DNA of 64,000 bases from contig JAFXUC010000126.1 of NCBI GenBank assembly GCA_017535325.1, positions 1-64,000 on the forward strand, in the 5' to 3' direction. Source of the stretch: Bacteroidales bacterium (GTDB lineage Bacteria; Bacteroidota; Bacteroidia; Bacteroidales; UBA3824). The notes beneath the pieces are model-generated. The model ran no database searches. It was not told the DNA's origin and saw only the letters and a list, made by a program, of their open reading frames with translations. Positions 15,545 to 24,500 of this stretch are shown in pieces; positions within the stretch are counted from its first letter, which is position 1; every line of letters starts with the position of its first letter. The position numbers and the translations under genes were made by a program.

Positions 15545-17944
15545 TTATTGTTCCAAATAAGCCCTCGCGATTTTTACCTCACCGTAAGAGAATTTGTTTC
15601 CGCTGACGATTTCCTTGTCTGTTAAGTTCGGGTATTTGCGGATAAAGCCCGCAAGTTCTTCCAAACGCTCAGACGAAATAAGGCTTTCGGCTGAAACCTC
15701 GCCGCTTACAACGTATTTTGCCAAATGTCCCAAAACCGTTTCAACGGAGATTTTTCTGTCCTGAGAAATCCTCTGAACAGTCCTGCCGTTAAGATAGAGC
15801 CTCAAAGTTTTTTCCTGTGTTGACAGACTTTCGTATTCAGCATCTTCGAGTTCCTTTTGCGGAATGTCTTCTCCCGAATTTTTCAAAACCGTCAAAATGT
15901 CTTTCGCATATTTTTTTGCCTTGCCGCCCATACCTTTTATCGCAAGCAGAGCAGCCGTCGTATGCGGTTTTTTGTTAGCAATCTCTTGAAGCGTTTTGGT
16001 CGAGACAATTTCCTTTTCTTCAACGTCGTAATTATCAGCAATTTCTTCTCTCCACTTAACAAGCGCGGAAAAATGTTTTGAACCTTTTTCTTTCGGTGCG
16101 ACGGTTTTTTTAACATTTTTCAAACCGTCAGGCATCGAGAGTTTAGCCTTTTGAGAATAATACGAAGTTACAGAAAACTTGTCTTTGCAAAAGTCCAAAA
16201 CCGCTTTTTTGAAATTGTAAACAAAAAGCATGTTCTGGCTTGCCTCGGCGATTTTTTCAAGTTTTGTTTTGTCGTCTGAGACAAAATCGTAACTTTCTAT
16301 TCCGCTGTCCAACAGCGTTTTGCATTTGTCCAAATAATACAAACAGCCGTTGCGGATTCTTGACAAAAGGGTTTCGTCCTTATCGATGTTTTCCGCCGAA
16401 GCGTAGTTTGAACGTATAAACCTCAAAAACTTTTCCGAGACAACGACAAAGTTTTCATAAACCACCGAATCAAGACCTTTTATAGTTTTGTAATTGCCAA
16501 AAACCGAGCCACCCGCCATATCCAAATGACGTTGAAGCGTTTTTAAAGCATTAAAAAGCGGCATAAAATCAAACAAATCGCCTACCGTGTCAAAAAAATA
16601 ATCCCTTTTGTCGCGGATTAAAAGCGTGTTGTCGGGCGTTTTCTGCTCAACGGTTTTTGAAAACGAATTAACCGTCGCATCATATATCAAGTCCCTGACT
16701 GCCAACGGTTTCAACAGTATCAAGCCTTCTAACGTCCTGCACCTCGACAGCGCAACATAAACCTGTCCGTGCGCAAAACTGTTGGAAGCGTCAATCATCA
16801 CTTTGTCGAAAGTCAAGCCCTGACTTTTGTGAATCGTAACCGCCCAAGCCGTTTTCAACGGAATCTGCTTAAAGACTCCCGCAACCTCTTCCGTGATTTC
16901 TTTTGTTTTTTCGTCAACGGAATATTTCATGTTTTCCCAAGCCAACGGGTTGACGGTGATTTCAAAATCGTCGCCCTTGCATTTTACTTTTACCGCGCCG
17001 TCTTCAAAGCCCGTAATTCTGCCGATTTTGCCGTTATAAAAGGCTTTTTCCTGCGAGGGGTCGTTTTTTAGGAACATTACGACGGAATCTTTTTTCAAAG
17101 TAAGATTTTTTTCCACGGGGTAAGCCGATTCTGGAAAGTCGCCTTCAACCTCCGCCGTAAAAGTCTGAACGGGCGTATCAAGTGCCAAAAGATGCGTTTG
17201 ATTAATTCTATCCGCTTGATTATTAGTAGTAACGAGTGTTACGATGTCATCTCCCTCCGGCGGCTTAAAACCGGGACGATATTGCGCGTTAAGTTTTTCA
17301 ATCGTAGTTTGGTTTGCCCTTGAATCGCGGATTTCGTTCAAGATAGAAATAAACGTTCCGTCTGTCTGACGAAAAACTTCGTTAAGTTCTATGCAAACAT
17401 AATTCGTTTGTTGCCAAGCCTTTGACCCGAAAAAATAAAACGTGTCGTAATACGGGCGCAGGATTTCCGCGTCTTCGGGCGTTACCACGGGCGAGAGTTG
17501 CTGCATGTCGCCTATCAAAAGCATCTGAACGCCGCCGAAAGGCTTGTCAACGTTTCTGTAACGTCTCAAAACCATGTCAACGGAATCCAAAAGGTCGGCT
17601 CTTACCATGGAAATCTCGTCGATTACAAGCAGTTCCAAGGAGCGGATAATGTCGATTTTCATTTTCTGAAAATTGAACTTGCGGCTCTCCTTGCGTGTCA
17701 TTCCCGGAATCTGCGGACCGAAAGGCAGTTGAAAAAACGAGTGCAGAGTTACTCCGCCAGCATTAACTGCCGCAACGCCAGTCGGCGAGGTAACAACCAT
17801 ACGTTTAGGCGACTGCCGTTTCAACTCTTTTAAAAAAGTAGTTTTGCCTGTTCCCGCCTTGCCGGTAAGAAAAACATTTCTGCCGGTGTAAAACAGGTAG
17901 TTGAACGCTAATTCTAATCTTTCGTTTAACTTGAATCCGTTCAT
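15545..17944 (-). CDS. Pif1/RecD-like SF1B helicase with HRDC and HTH-type tail
   Basis: 799 residues. The SF1B motor occupies about 1-420: Walker A GKAGTGKT (28-35), SPTGVAAVNAGGVTLHSFF, Walker B LLVIDEISMV, GDMQQLSPV, and near the end the motif AVTIHKSQGLTFDKV with YVALSRCRTLEGL. The tail holds a long helical linker, an HRDC-like segment (about 625-690, LVKWREEIAD...LLAIKGMGGKAKKYAKDI) and a helix-turn-helix pair (about 715-799, TVQRISQDRKISVETVLGHL). Pif1 enzymes unwind DNA 5'-3', including G-quadruplexes and R-loops. It starts 3 bp after the PIN-PhoH gene, so the two are co-translated. Confidence 0.88.
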   Translation of the reverse strand: MNGFKLNERLELAFNYLFYTGRNVFLTGKAGTGKTTFLKELKRQSPKRMVVTSPTGVAAVNAGGVTLHSFFQLPFGPQIPGMTRKESRKFNFQKMKIDIIRSLELLVIDEISMVRADLLDSVDMVLRRYRNVDKPFGGVQMLLIGDMQQLSPVVTPEDAEILRPYYDTFYFFGSKAWQQTNYVCIELNEVFRQTDGTFISILNEIRDSRANQTTIEKLNAQYRPGFKPPEGDDIVTLVTTNNQADRINQTHLLALDTPVQTFTAEVEGDFPESAYPVEKNLTLKKDSVVMFLKNDPSQEKAFYNGKIGRITGFEDGAVKVKCKGDDFEITVNPLAWENMKYSVDEKTKEITEEVAGVFKQIPLKTAWAVTIHKSQGLTFDKVMIDASNSFAHGQVYVALSRCRTLEGLILLKPLAVRDLIYDATVNSFSKTVEQKTPDNTLLIRDKRDYFFDTVGDLFDFMPLFNALKTLQRHLDMAGGSVFGNYKTIKGLDSVVYENFVVVSEKFLRFIRSNYASAENIDKDETLLSRIRNGCLYYLDKCKTLLDSGIESYDFVSDDKTKLEKIAEASQNMLFVYNFKKAVLDFCKDKFSVTSYYSQKAKLSMPDGLKNVKKTVAPKEKGSKHFSALVKWREEIADNYDVEEKEIVSTKTLQEIANKKPHTTAALLAIKGMGGKAKKYAKDILTVLKNSGEDIPQKELEDAEYESLSTQEKTLRLYLNGRTVQRISQDRKISVETVLGHLAKYVVSGEVSAESLISSERLEELAGFIRKYPNLTDKEIVSGNKFSYGEVKIARAYLEQ

Positions 17945-17947
17945 TTT

Positions 17948-19279
17948 TTAGTCCAAAATTTTACTTGCAATATCCGCCATACGGCTTCTTTCGCCGTGAA
18001 CAAGGTTGATATGCGCGAAAAAATCCTGCCCTTTCATCTTGTCGGCAAGATAAGAAAGACCGTTGGAGCGCAAATCCAAAAACGGTGAGTCAATCTGCTC
18101 AACATCGCCAGTAAAGACAATTTTCGTGCCGTCCCCCGCCCTTGTTATGATGGTCTTAACTTCGTGAGGAGTAAGGTTTTGCGCTTCGTCAACAATAAAA
18201 AACGAACTATTGAGACTACGACCTCTAATGTATGCCAAAGGCGAAACCAAAAGTTTTTCCTCTTTCACCATTTTGTCAATGTTTTGGGAATTTTTGGAAT
18301 TAAGACCAAGAGTAGTTTTTATGACGTTGAGGTTGTCGAAAAGCGGCTGCATATAAGGATTGATTTTTTGCTTTTCGTTGCCCGGAAGATAGCCTAAATC
18401 CTTGTTTCCAAGAGGGACAATCGGTCGCGAAAGAAAAATCTGCATAAACTGTTTTTCTTGCTCCAAAGCCGCTGCAAGTGCCAAAAGTGTTTTTCCCGTA
18501 CCGGCTTTTCCCGTTATGGTAACAAGCGTAATTTCCGGACGCATAAGAGCGTCAAACACAAAAGACTGCTCGGCATTTCTGGGCATTATACCGCTTAAAC
18601 GATGCTTTACAACTTTACAGATTTTGTTGTCCTGCTTGCTGAAATAGCACATCGCATTGGTCTTTTCGTCGCCTAAAAGAAAATACTCATTGGGCGAAAG
18701 TTCCGCCTGAATACCACTTTCCGCCAAATCAATTGAACCGTCGCGGTAAATTTTTGAAACAATTTCGCCCGTAGGCTCTTCGATAAGCCTTACGCCTTGG
18801 AAAAGTCTTTCGGCGTTTTCCACCTTGCCGGTTTTATAGTCCTGAGCCTCAATGCCCAAGGCGCGAGATTTCATTCTGAGGTTAATGTCCTGAGAGACAA
18901 GGATAACGTTTTTTTCGGGATAAGTCGCCTTTTCCCAAACCGCCACGGCAAGAATCTTGTGGTCGGGAATCGGTTCGGAAAACGAAAGTTGCATGTCCTT
19001 AGAAAAAGGTTTGCCGCTTGTGATAAAAAGTTGTCCCCTGCCCTCTCCGAGCGGTATTCCCTTGTTCATGTCGGTATAATTTTCGGTAAGGGAATCAAGA
19101 GTTCTCATAAACTCGCGGGCGTTGAGGTTGATAGTGTCGTTGCCTTTTTTGAATTTGTCCAATTCTTCCAAAACGACAATCGGAACAACCAAATCGTTCT
19201 CCTCAAAATTGTATATACTCCTGAAATCGTGCAAGATAACGTTAGTATCAAGCACAAATGTTTTTTTGTTAGCACTCAT
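17948..19279 (-). CDS. PIN-domain PhoH-family ATPase (PhoH2 type)
   Basis: 443 residues. The N-terminal PIN nuclease domain (about 6-150) has the acidic residues Asp11 (FVLDTNVILHD), Glu39 (VVLEELDKF) and Asp131 (LVSQDINLR). The PhoH ATPase follows (about 225-443) with Walker A GKAGTGKT (257-264) and Walker B FFIVDEAQNLTP. PhoH2 proteins are reported to be sequence-specific RNA helicase-nucleases. Its first place in a unit with a Pif1-like helicase, 3 bp apart, suggests joint nucleic-acid processing. The promoter is probably the TATATTTG at 19317-19324. Confidence 0.9.
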   Translation of the reverse strand: MSANKKTFVLDTNVILHDFRSIYNFEENDLVVPIVVLEELDKFKKGNDTINLNAREFMRTLDSLTENYTDMNKGIPLGEGRGQLFITSGKPFSKDMQLSFSEPIPDHKILAVAVWEKATYPEKNVILVSQDINLRMKSRALGIEAQDYKTGKVENAERLFQGVRLIEEPTGEIVSKIYRDGSIDLAESGIQAELSPNEYFLLGDEKTNAMCYFSKQDNKICKVVKHRLSGIMPRNAEQSFVFDALMRPEITLVTITGKAGTGKTLLALAAALEQEKQFMQIFLSRPIVPLGNKDLGYLPGNEKQKINPYMQPLFDNLNVIKTTLGLNSKNSQNIDKMVKEEKLLVSPLAYIRGRSLNSSFFIVDEAQNLTPHEVKTIITRAGDGTKIVFTGDVEQIDSPFLDLRSNGLSYLADKMKGQDFFAHINLVHGERSRMADIASKILD

Positions 19280-19316
19280 AATTCATTAAGATTTTAAGGT
19301 TGAAAACTTCAAGTCT

Positions 19317-19324
19317 CAAATATA
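19317..19324 (-). promoter_or_regulatory. -7 element of the PIN-PhoH unit
   Basis: TATATTTG on the minus strand, 37 bp before the ATG at 19279. A TTTG at 19341-19344 (minus) is only 16 bp away, so the -33 box is uncertain. It lies right next to the left copy of the 24-bp repeat that bounds the Schlafen-like gene. Confidence 0.55.
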
Positions 19325-19349
19325 AAATCTTTTTTTGAAACAAAAAAAT

Positions 19350-19373
19350 TTTTTTCATTTTATCGCTTTTGAG
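19350..19373 (-). repeat. 24-bp direct repeat, left copy
   Basis: Exact copy of 20804-20827 (six T, then CATTTTATCGC, then TTTTGAG). It covers the last codons, stop and 3' flank of the Schlafen-like gene. Here it is read as ..CAA AAG CGA TAA; in the other copy, in a different frame, as ..TCA AAA GCG ATA AAA TGA. Confidence 0.85.
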
Positions 19374-20781
19374 TCAACAGAACTTCCCAATGTCCGTTTT
19401 TATCCGCGCCTATACGTTTGATAAATCCGGCATCTTGCAGTTTTTTCATATTTTTATTGACATGAACCACCGAAATGCCAAGCATTTGCGCAAGTTCAGA
19501 CTGGGTTGTTTTTGGATTTTCCTTCAAAGCGGAAATGATGCGCTGTTGCGTTACATTAACCTTTACATTAACCTTTACATTAACCCCTTCATCAACCTTT
19601 GCATTAACCTTTTCTGCAAATTCCACAAAACCGTCCACTTTCAGTTCCTTTGCAAGTTTCAGATACGATTCGCTTGCGGGACATTCCACCGAAAGCCCTC
19701 CGGTGTTGACTTCGGGAACGGGGACTTTGGATTTCGACTCGTCGCAAAGCCGCATTATCTTGTTGTAACCGCGTCCCCAGGCTTCTACATAGCCGCACCT
19801 GAAAAAGACATTCGCAATGTTTGGATTCCTCGGCACGGAGCGGTGCGCTTTAAACAAATCTTCCAACGTTAAATCCGGCGGCATACTGCCATAGTTCCAA
19901 ATGTTGATTTTGTCGCGGAAAACCTGAATCTGTATGGGCGTAGGCTGCATATAATCCTTGTGAATGACGGCGTTCAAAAGCAATTCGCGGAAAGCCTCAG
20001 GCGGGAAAAAATACGTTTCTCGCCTCGTGATTCCCTCGTAACTGATAAGAGCCTTCATATATTTGGTGTAAATAATTTCCATTGAACGCTCAACCTGTTC
20101 CAAAAGCGAGCCGTGAACCTCGTCTTGATAAAGAATGTCAGCATCGTTTTCAAAATAGGCAATTTTTATAAACGCGCAGGTAAACCATTTTTCGGGGTCG
20201 GAATGAAACACGAGCACTGCGGCTCGTGTAAGATATTGATTTTCGTAACAATGCAAGTTTTGCAACAAATCTTCGCGGCTTACTGCCAAATCTTCCTCGC
20301 TCAAACGGTGGCGTTGCAAGGCTTTGCGCTTAAAAATCTTGAAAGCCGTCTCGTCTAAATCCTCAGCCCTGACATACGGAACGGGAACGCTATCCCAAGT
20401 CCTCCCCTGAACCCCAAGTATCATTTTGTCAAGTTCAAAACCTGTAACTTCCTGAGTAGTAGAGCCTGAACGTTTGTAATATTTGCCGTGATAACTTACG
20501 GGAAAAGGATATTTTTCCACAACGATTTGAAGATAATCTTTGCCTTCGTCCCCGTGAAGGTTGACGGCGCAAATAAGTCCCATCGTGTGCAAAATTTTGT
20601 TAGGAATATCCTCGCAAAGCCGTTTGCTGTTAGGTATTCCGCAAACCTTACCCGAATCGTCAACACCGACATAAAGCACTCCGCCGTTAGTATTGGCAAA
20701 GGCGCAAACCCATTTCAAATAATCGTCTTTCCAAGACTGTTTAAACTCCGTATGCTGGCTTTCAGACTTTTGTAACTGCAT
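19360..20781 (-). CDS. Schlafen/AlbA-type ATP-binding protein with winged-helix tail
   Basis: 473 residues. The N-terminal AlbA_2 (Schlafen-type) domain (about 1-125) shows ESQHTEFKQSW, FANTNGGVLYVGVDDSGKV and YPVSYHGKYYKRSGS-like features. A middle GHKL-like region (about 230-345) has FPPEAFRELLLNAVIHKDY and VEAWGRGYNKI, as in HATPase_c_4 regulators. The C-terminal winged helix (about 420-470) has TQSELAQMLGISVVHVNKNM. Such proteins are seen as transcription regulators and in mobile or defence contexts. A five-unit 12-bp repeat codes a KVNx linker before the HTH. No promoter is evident; it lies 27 bp after the SGNH gene on the same strand and is bounded by 24-bp direct repeats. Confidence 0.8.
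   Translation of the reverse strand: MQLQKSESQHTEFKQSWKDDYLKWVCAFANTNGGVLYVGVDDSGKVCGIPNSKRLCEDIPNKILHTMGLICAVNLHGDEGKDYLQIVVEKYPFPVSYHGKYYKRSGSTTQEVTGFELDKMILGVQGRTWDSVPVPYVRAEDLDETAFKIFKRKALQRHRLSEEDLAVSREDLLQNLHCYENQYLTRAAVLVFHSDPEKWFTCAFIKIAYFENDADILYQDEVHGSLLEQVERSMEIIYTKYMKALISYEGITRRETYFFPPEAFRELLLNAVIHKDYMQPTPIQIQVFRDKINIWNYGSMPPDLTLEDLFKAHRSVPRNPNIANVFFRCGYVEAWGRGYNKIMRLCDESKSKVPVPEVNTGGLSVECPASESYLKLAKELKVDGFVEFAEKVNAKVDEGVNVKVNVKVNVTQQRIISALKENPKTTQSELAQMLGISVVHVNKNMKKLQDAGFIKRIGADKNGHWEVLLTQKR
19551..19610 (-). repeat. Five 12-bp tandem units inside the Schlafen-like gene
   Basis: Units of TTACATTAACCT at 19551, 19563 and 19575 are nearly perfect, and those at 19587 and 19599 are diverged. 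They code a K-V-N-V/A linker. As 12 is a multiple of three, changes in copy number alter linker length but not frame. Confidence 0.8.
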
Positions 20782-20803
20782 TTTAATTCAAAATTTGTAT
20801 CAC

Positions 20804-20827
20804 TTTTTTCATTTTATCGCTTTTGAG
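20804..20827 (-). repeat. 24-bp direct repeat, right copy
   Basis: Exact match to 19350-19373, 1454 bp away. It spans the final codons and stop of the SGNH hydrolase gene. The segment between the copies holds only the Schlafen-like gene. Confidence 0.85.
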
Positions 20828-21486
20828 ACTTGGGTTGCGATTGCTTTCATGCCTTTTGCGGTAGGGTGTCCCCAACGCTTCTCAATGTTTTCGAGTTGAA
20901 TGTATTTTATGCCGTAATGCTTGCAAATTTCAATTGTTGACTCCGTGATGTCGCGGCGCAGTTCGCTGTTAATGATGAAATAAACATCAACGTTGGGATA
21001 GCGCGAAATGGTTTCTTCCAAAAGTTTTGCCAATGCGGGACGGTAAAAATAAAGGTCGCCGCGCTTAAAATCCGAATATTGGTACTCACCCGTTTTTACA
21101 CCCGCCCAACTGTCGTTGGTACAGCCGAAAATCAGCAGAATGTCAGGACTCCCGACCCTCGGCAGACGGGTTATGAAAGAGCGCGGTGAATAGTCGTCGT
21201 CGTTGTAACCCGTGTAAGAAATTGTCGCGCCGCTGTAAGACTCGTTTTTTTCAAGAAGATAACCGCCGTCTTTTATAAGTTGCCACCACCAGGTCTGACG
21301 GACACTCAGGACATCGGAGCGCGAAGTGTCAATTTTCTGAAAATACCAAGGCTCGTTGCCTTCGGGAATATAACCTTCAAAGGTCGAATAAGAATCGCCG
21401 AGAACCGAAATTCTCTGTTTTGTCTGCGCCGAAAGCGTCTGAAAAAACAGGCACGCCGGCAATAATAAAGTCAAAAATTTTTTCAT
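20809..21486 (-). CDS. Secreted SGNH/GDSL-type hydrolase
   Basis: 225 residues with a cleavable signal peptide (about 1-20, ending SAQ). SGNH blocks are present: block I VLGDSYS (nucleophile Ser in GDS), block II Gly in SYSGATIS, block III IFGCTNDSW (Asn), and block V WGHPTAKGM with the catalytic His. Enzymes of this fold remove acyl or acetyl groups from carbohydrates and lipids; the substrate is not clear here. The gene is divergent from the hybrid two-component regulator. Its 3' end coincides with one copy of the 24-bp repeat. Confidence 0.82.
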   Translation of the reverse strand: MKKFLTLLLPACLFFQTLSAQTKQRISVLGDSYSTFEGYIPEGNEPWYFQKIDTSRSDVLSVRQTWWWQLIKDGGYLLEKNESYSGATISYTGYNDDDYSPRSFITRLPRVGSPDILLIFGCTNDSWAGVKTGEYQYSDFKRGDLYFYRPALAKLLEETISRYPNVDVYFIINSELRRDITESTIEICKHYGIKYIQLENIEKRWGHPTAKGMKAIATQVSKAIK

Positions 21487-21526
21487 ATCTCTGTAATTTT
21501 TTTTAACGCCCGAAATTACAAAAAAA

Positions 21527-21557
21527 TTTGTAAAACAGAATTATTTTCATAAATTTG
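21527..21557 (+). promoter_or_regulatory. Promoter of the hybrid two-component regulator
   Basis: TTTG at 21527-21530, a 19-bp spacer, then TAAATTTG at 21550-21557: a full Bacteroidota consensus promoter. Transcription would start near 21564, about 35 nt before the GTG start codon. Confidence 0.8.
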
Positions 21558-21597
21558 TAGCGAAAAAAAATAAAAACATCAAAAAACATCGTCCATC

Positions 21598-24500
21598 GTG
21601 AAAAAAACATTGTTGACACTCTTTCTGCTGTTTTCTTTAACGGCGGTCTCAAAAGCGCAGGATAATTTCGCAGACAATTTCCTGTTCTCGTATATTACTG
21701 TAAACAACGGACTTACAAACAATTTTACGGACGGAATATACAAAGACAGCCGCGGTTTTTTATGGATTTCAACCGCCGGCGGAGGACTTCTCCGTTATGA
21801 CGGCTACTCTTTTACCGCTTTCAACAACAGAAGCGCGTGCCCCTTAAAAAGCAATTTTATAACGGAGGTTGTTGAAGACAATTTTCACCGGCTCTGGATT
21901 GCCTCCGAAAGCGGCATCGATGTTATGAACCTGAAAAACTACAAAAAAAGTGAAGTTTTAAGCGGCAGCGACACTTCTTCAAATATTTTCTGCACACCCA
22001 CAATAAAACTCTTGAAAGACTCAGGCGGCAACATCTGGGCGGCAAGTTACAACTCAATCTCCAAATTTGACTTTGACTCGGAAGGCGACATCATAAGAGT
22101 AAACACGCTGCGCAAAGACACAAAAGTCTCCGTCCCGATAACCTCAATCTATGAATTTGACTCTCAAATGCTTGCGGGAATCGGTAACGTTGTTTCAAAA
22201 ATCACCGTTACCGACAGGGGCGAACTTGTCGCCGTACCGTTTTCCAACCTTTTGAAACTCGACTGCACAAATATAAAATGTATGGTCAAAAAGGAAAACG
22301 AACTCTGGATAGGCACTGACGACGGTCTTGTAAGATTTGACCCTTCAAGCGAAAGACTGAAAACTTACACACATTCAGAAACAGACTTTCAGTCGCTGAG
22401 CCAGAATCTGATTTCTGATTTGGCGGTTTCAAAAGACGGGGTTTTGATTGTCGCCACCCTGAAAGGTCTTAACTTTTACGACCCCATTACCGACAGTTTC
22501 AGACACATACGTCAGAGCAGTCAGGAGACCGAAAACAACGGTCTTAACTGCGACTTTGTAAACACGATACTTTGCGACGGCAAAATTCTCTGGATAGGCA
22601 CTGAGCGCGGCGGTCTCAACAAAATGATAAAACCGATGCTCTCGGTAAAAAACTACCAACACTCTCCAAACAGCAAAACAACGATTTCAAACGGCTGTGT
22701 CAACTCCGTTTTCATGGACAAGAACGAAACCCTCTGGGTAGGCGTAATTGAAGGCGGTCTCAACATGAAAGAAAAAAATTCAAACGAGTTTTTGCACTTT
22801 ACCGAAAAAGACGGACTTTCGCACAACTCCGTAAGTTACATTTCTGAAATAGACTCCAACACGCTTTTGCTCGGCACATGGGGAGGCGGACTTACGGTTT
22901 TTGACAAGAAACAAAAGCGCGGAATCAAAACCATCGACCCCGAAACCGACGACGAAAAAATCAACAGCGGTCTCAACATACATTTTACGGGCGTTGCGAT
23001 AAAAGACACCGTCAACAACGGCTTTTGGATAGGCTCTACGGGCGGAATTTTTTTCTTCAACCATATAACGGGCGAGTTTACGGACTTTTTCCCGAAAGAA
23101 ATAAGAAGGCGTATCGCCGGCTGCTTAGGCGCAACAATCACAAAAGACGGACAACTTTTAATCGGCACGACAGCCGGTCTTATGACAATTGATTTGCATA
23201 CCGTAAGAAGCAAAATTCTGAATTACACCCTCAAAAGTCCCGAGCCGCACAACCACGAAACGGACTTTTTGAGCAAAATCACTTACATACACCAAGCCTC
23301 TGACGGTGTAATTTATTTCGGCACAGACGGTTACGGAATAGTAAAATACGAAGGCGGAAAATACACTTTTATCACCACCGACAACGCCTTGGCAAACGAC
23401 ATTGTATGCCTTATCGCCCAAGACGACAACGGACTCATCTGGGCTGCAACCAACAACGGACTAAGTTGTTATTCTCCTAATACTCAAAGAATTACCAACT
23501 ATTACAAACAAGAAGGACTTTGCGACAACCAGTTTTTTTGGAACGGCTCTTTCAAAAATCCCTTCAACGGCAACATCTATTTCGGCAGCATGCACGGTCT
23601 TATAGAAATAGACCCCGGACGTTACAGCAACAATCCGACTTGCAACAAAGTGTTTTTAACGGGCTTGAAAGTCAACGACAACTACGTTCTTGAAGGCGAC
23701 GGCGAATATCTAAAAAGCGACATCACAACCGCCTCGGATATTTACGTCCACGAAAAAGACCGCACCGTGCTGTTTGAATTTTCCGCACTTGACTACTACT
23801 GGCCTGAGTCGATAGTATATCAGTACAAATTAGAGGGTTACGACAATGACTGGCGAACCGACAAACGCCACCGCAGAGCCGCGCTATACTCCAACCTTTC
23901 GCCCGGAAAATATACTTTTTGCGTAAGGTGCGCAACCGGTCAGGGCGAATTTTCGCAGCCCGCTAACATAACCCTCCACGTCGCGAGATATTTTTACAAA
24001 CAGTGGTGGTTTATGGTTTTGGCGGCATTGGTGATTATTTCGCTGATAAACCAGCTTGTACGTTGGAGGGTTGAAAACTTAAAACGTCAGAAAACACAAC
24101 TCGAAAACGAAGTCAACAAACGGACTTCCGCCTTAAAAAACAAGTCTGAGGAGTTGTCGCGTCAAAACGAAATACTTTTCAGCCAAAACGAGGAGATTTC
24201 ACGTCAGAAAAACCAGATGGAAAAAATGACGCGGAAAATTCAGGAACTCACCGTTGACAAACTTGCGTTTTTTACCAACATAACTCACGAGTTCAGAACG
24301 CCCCTGACCCTGATAATCGGACCGATAGAACGCGCCCTGAAACTCTCAACAAACCCGAAAGTGATTGAGCAGTTGAACTTTGTCCACAACAATTCAAAAC
24401 ATCTGCTCTCGCTTGTAAACCAACTTATGGACTTCCGCAAAGTAGAAAGCGGCAACATGCCGGTTTCGTTGCAGCCGGGCAATTTTTCAACATTTGTTGA

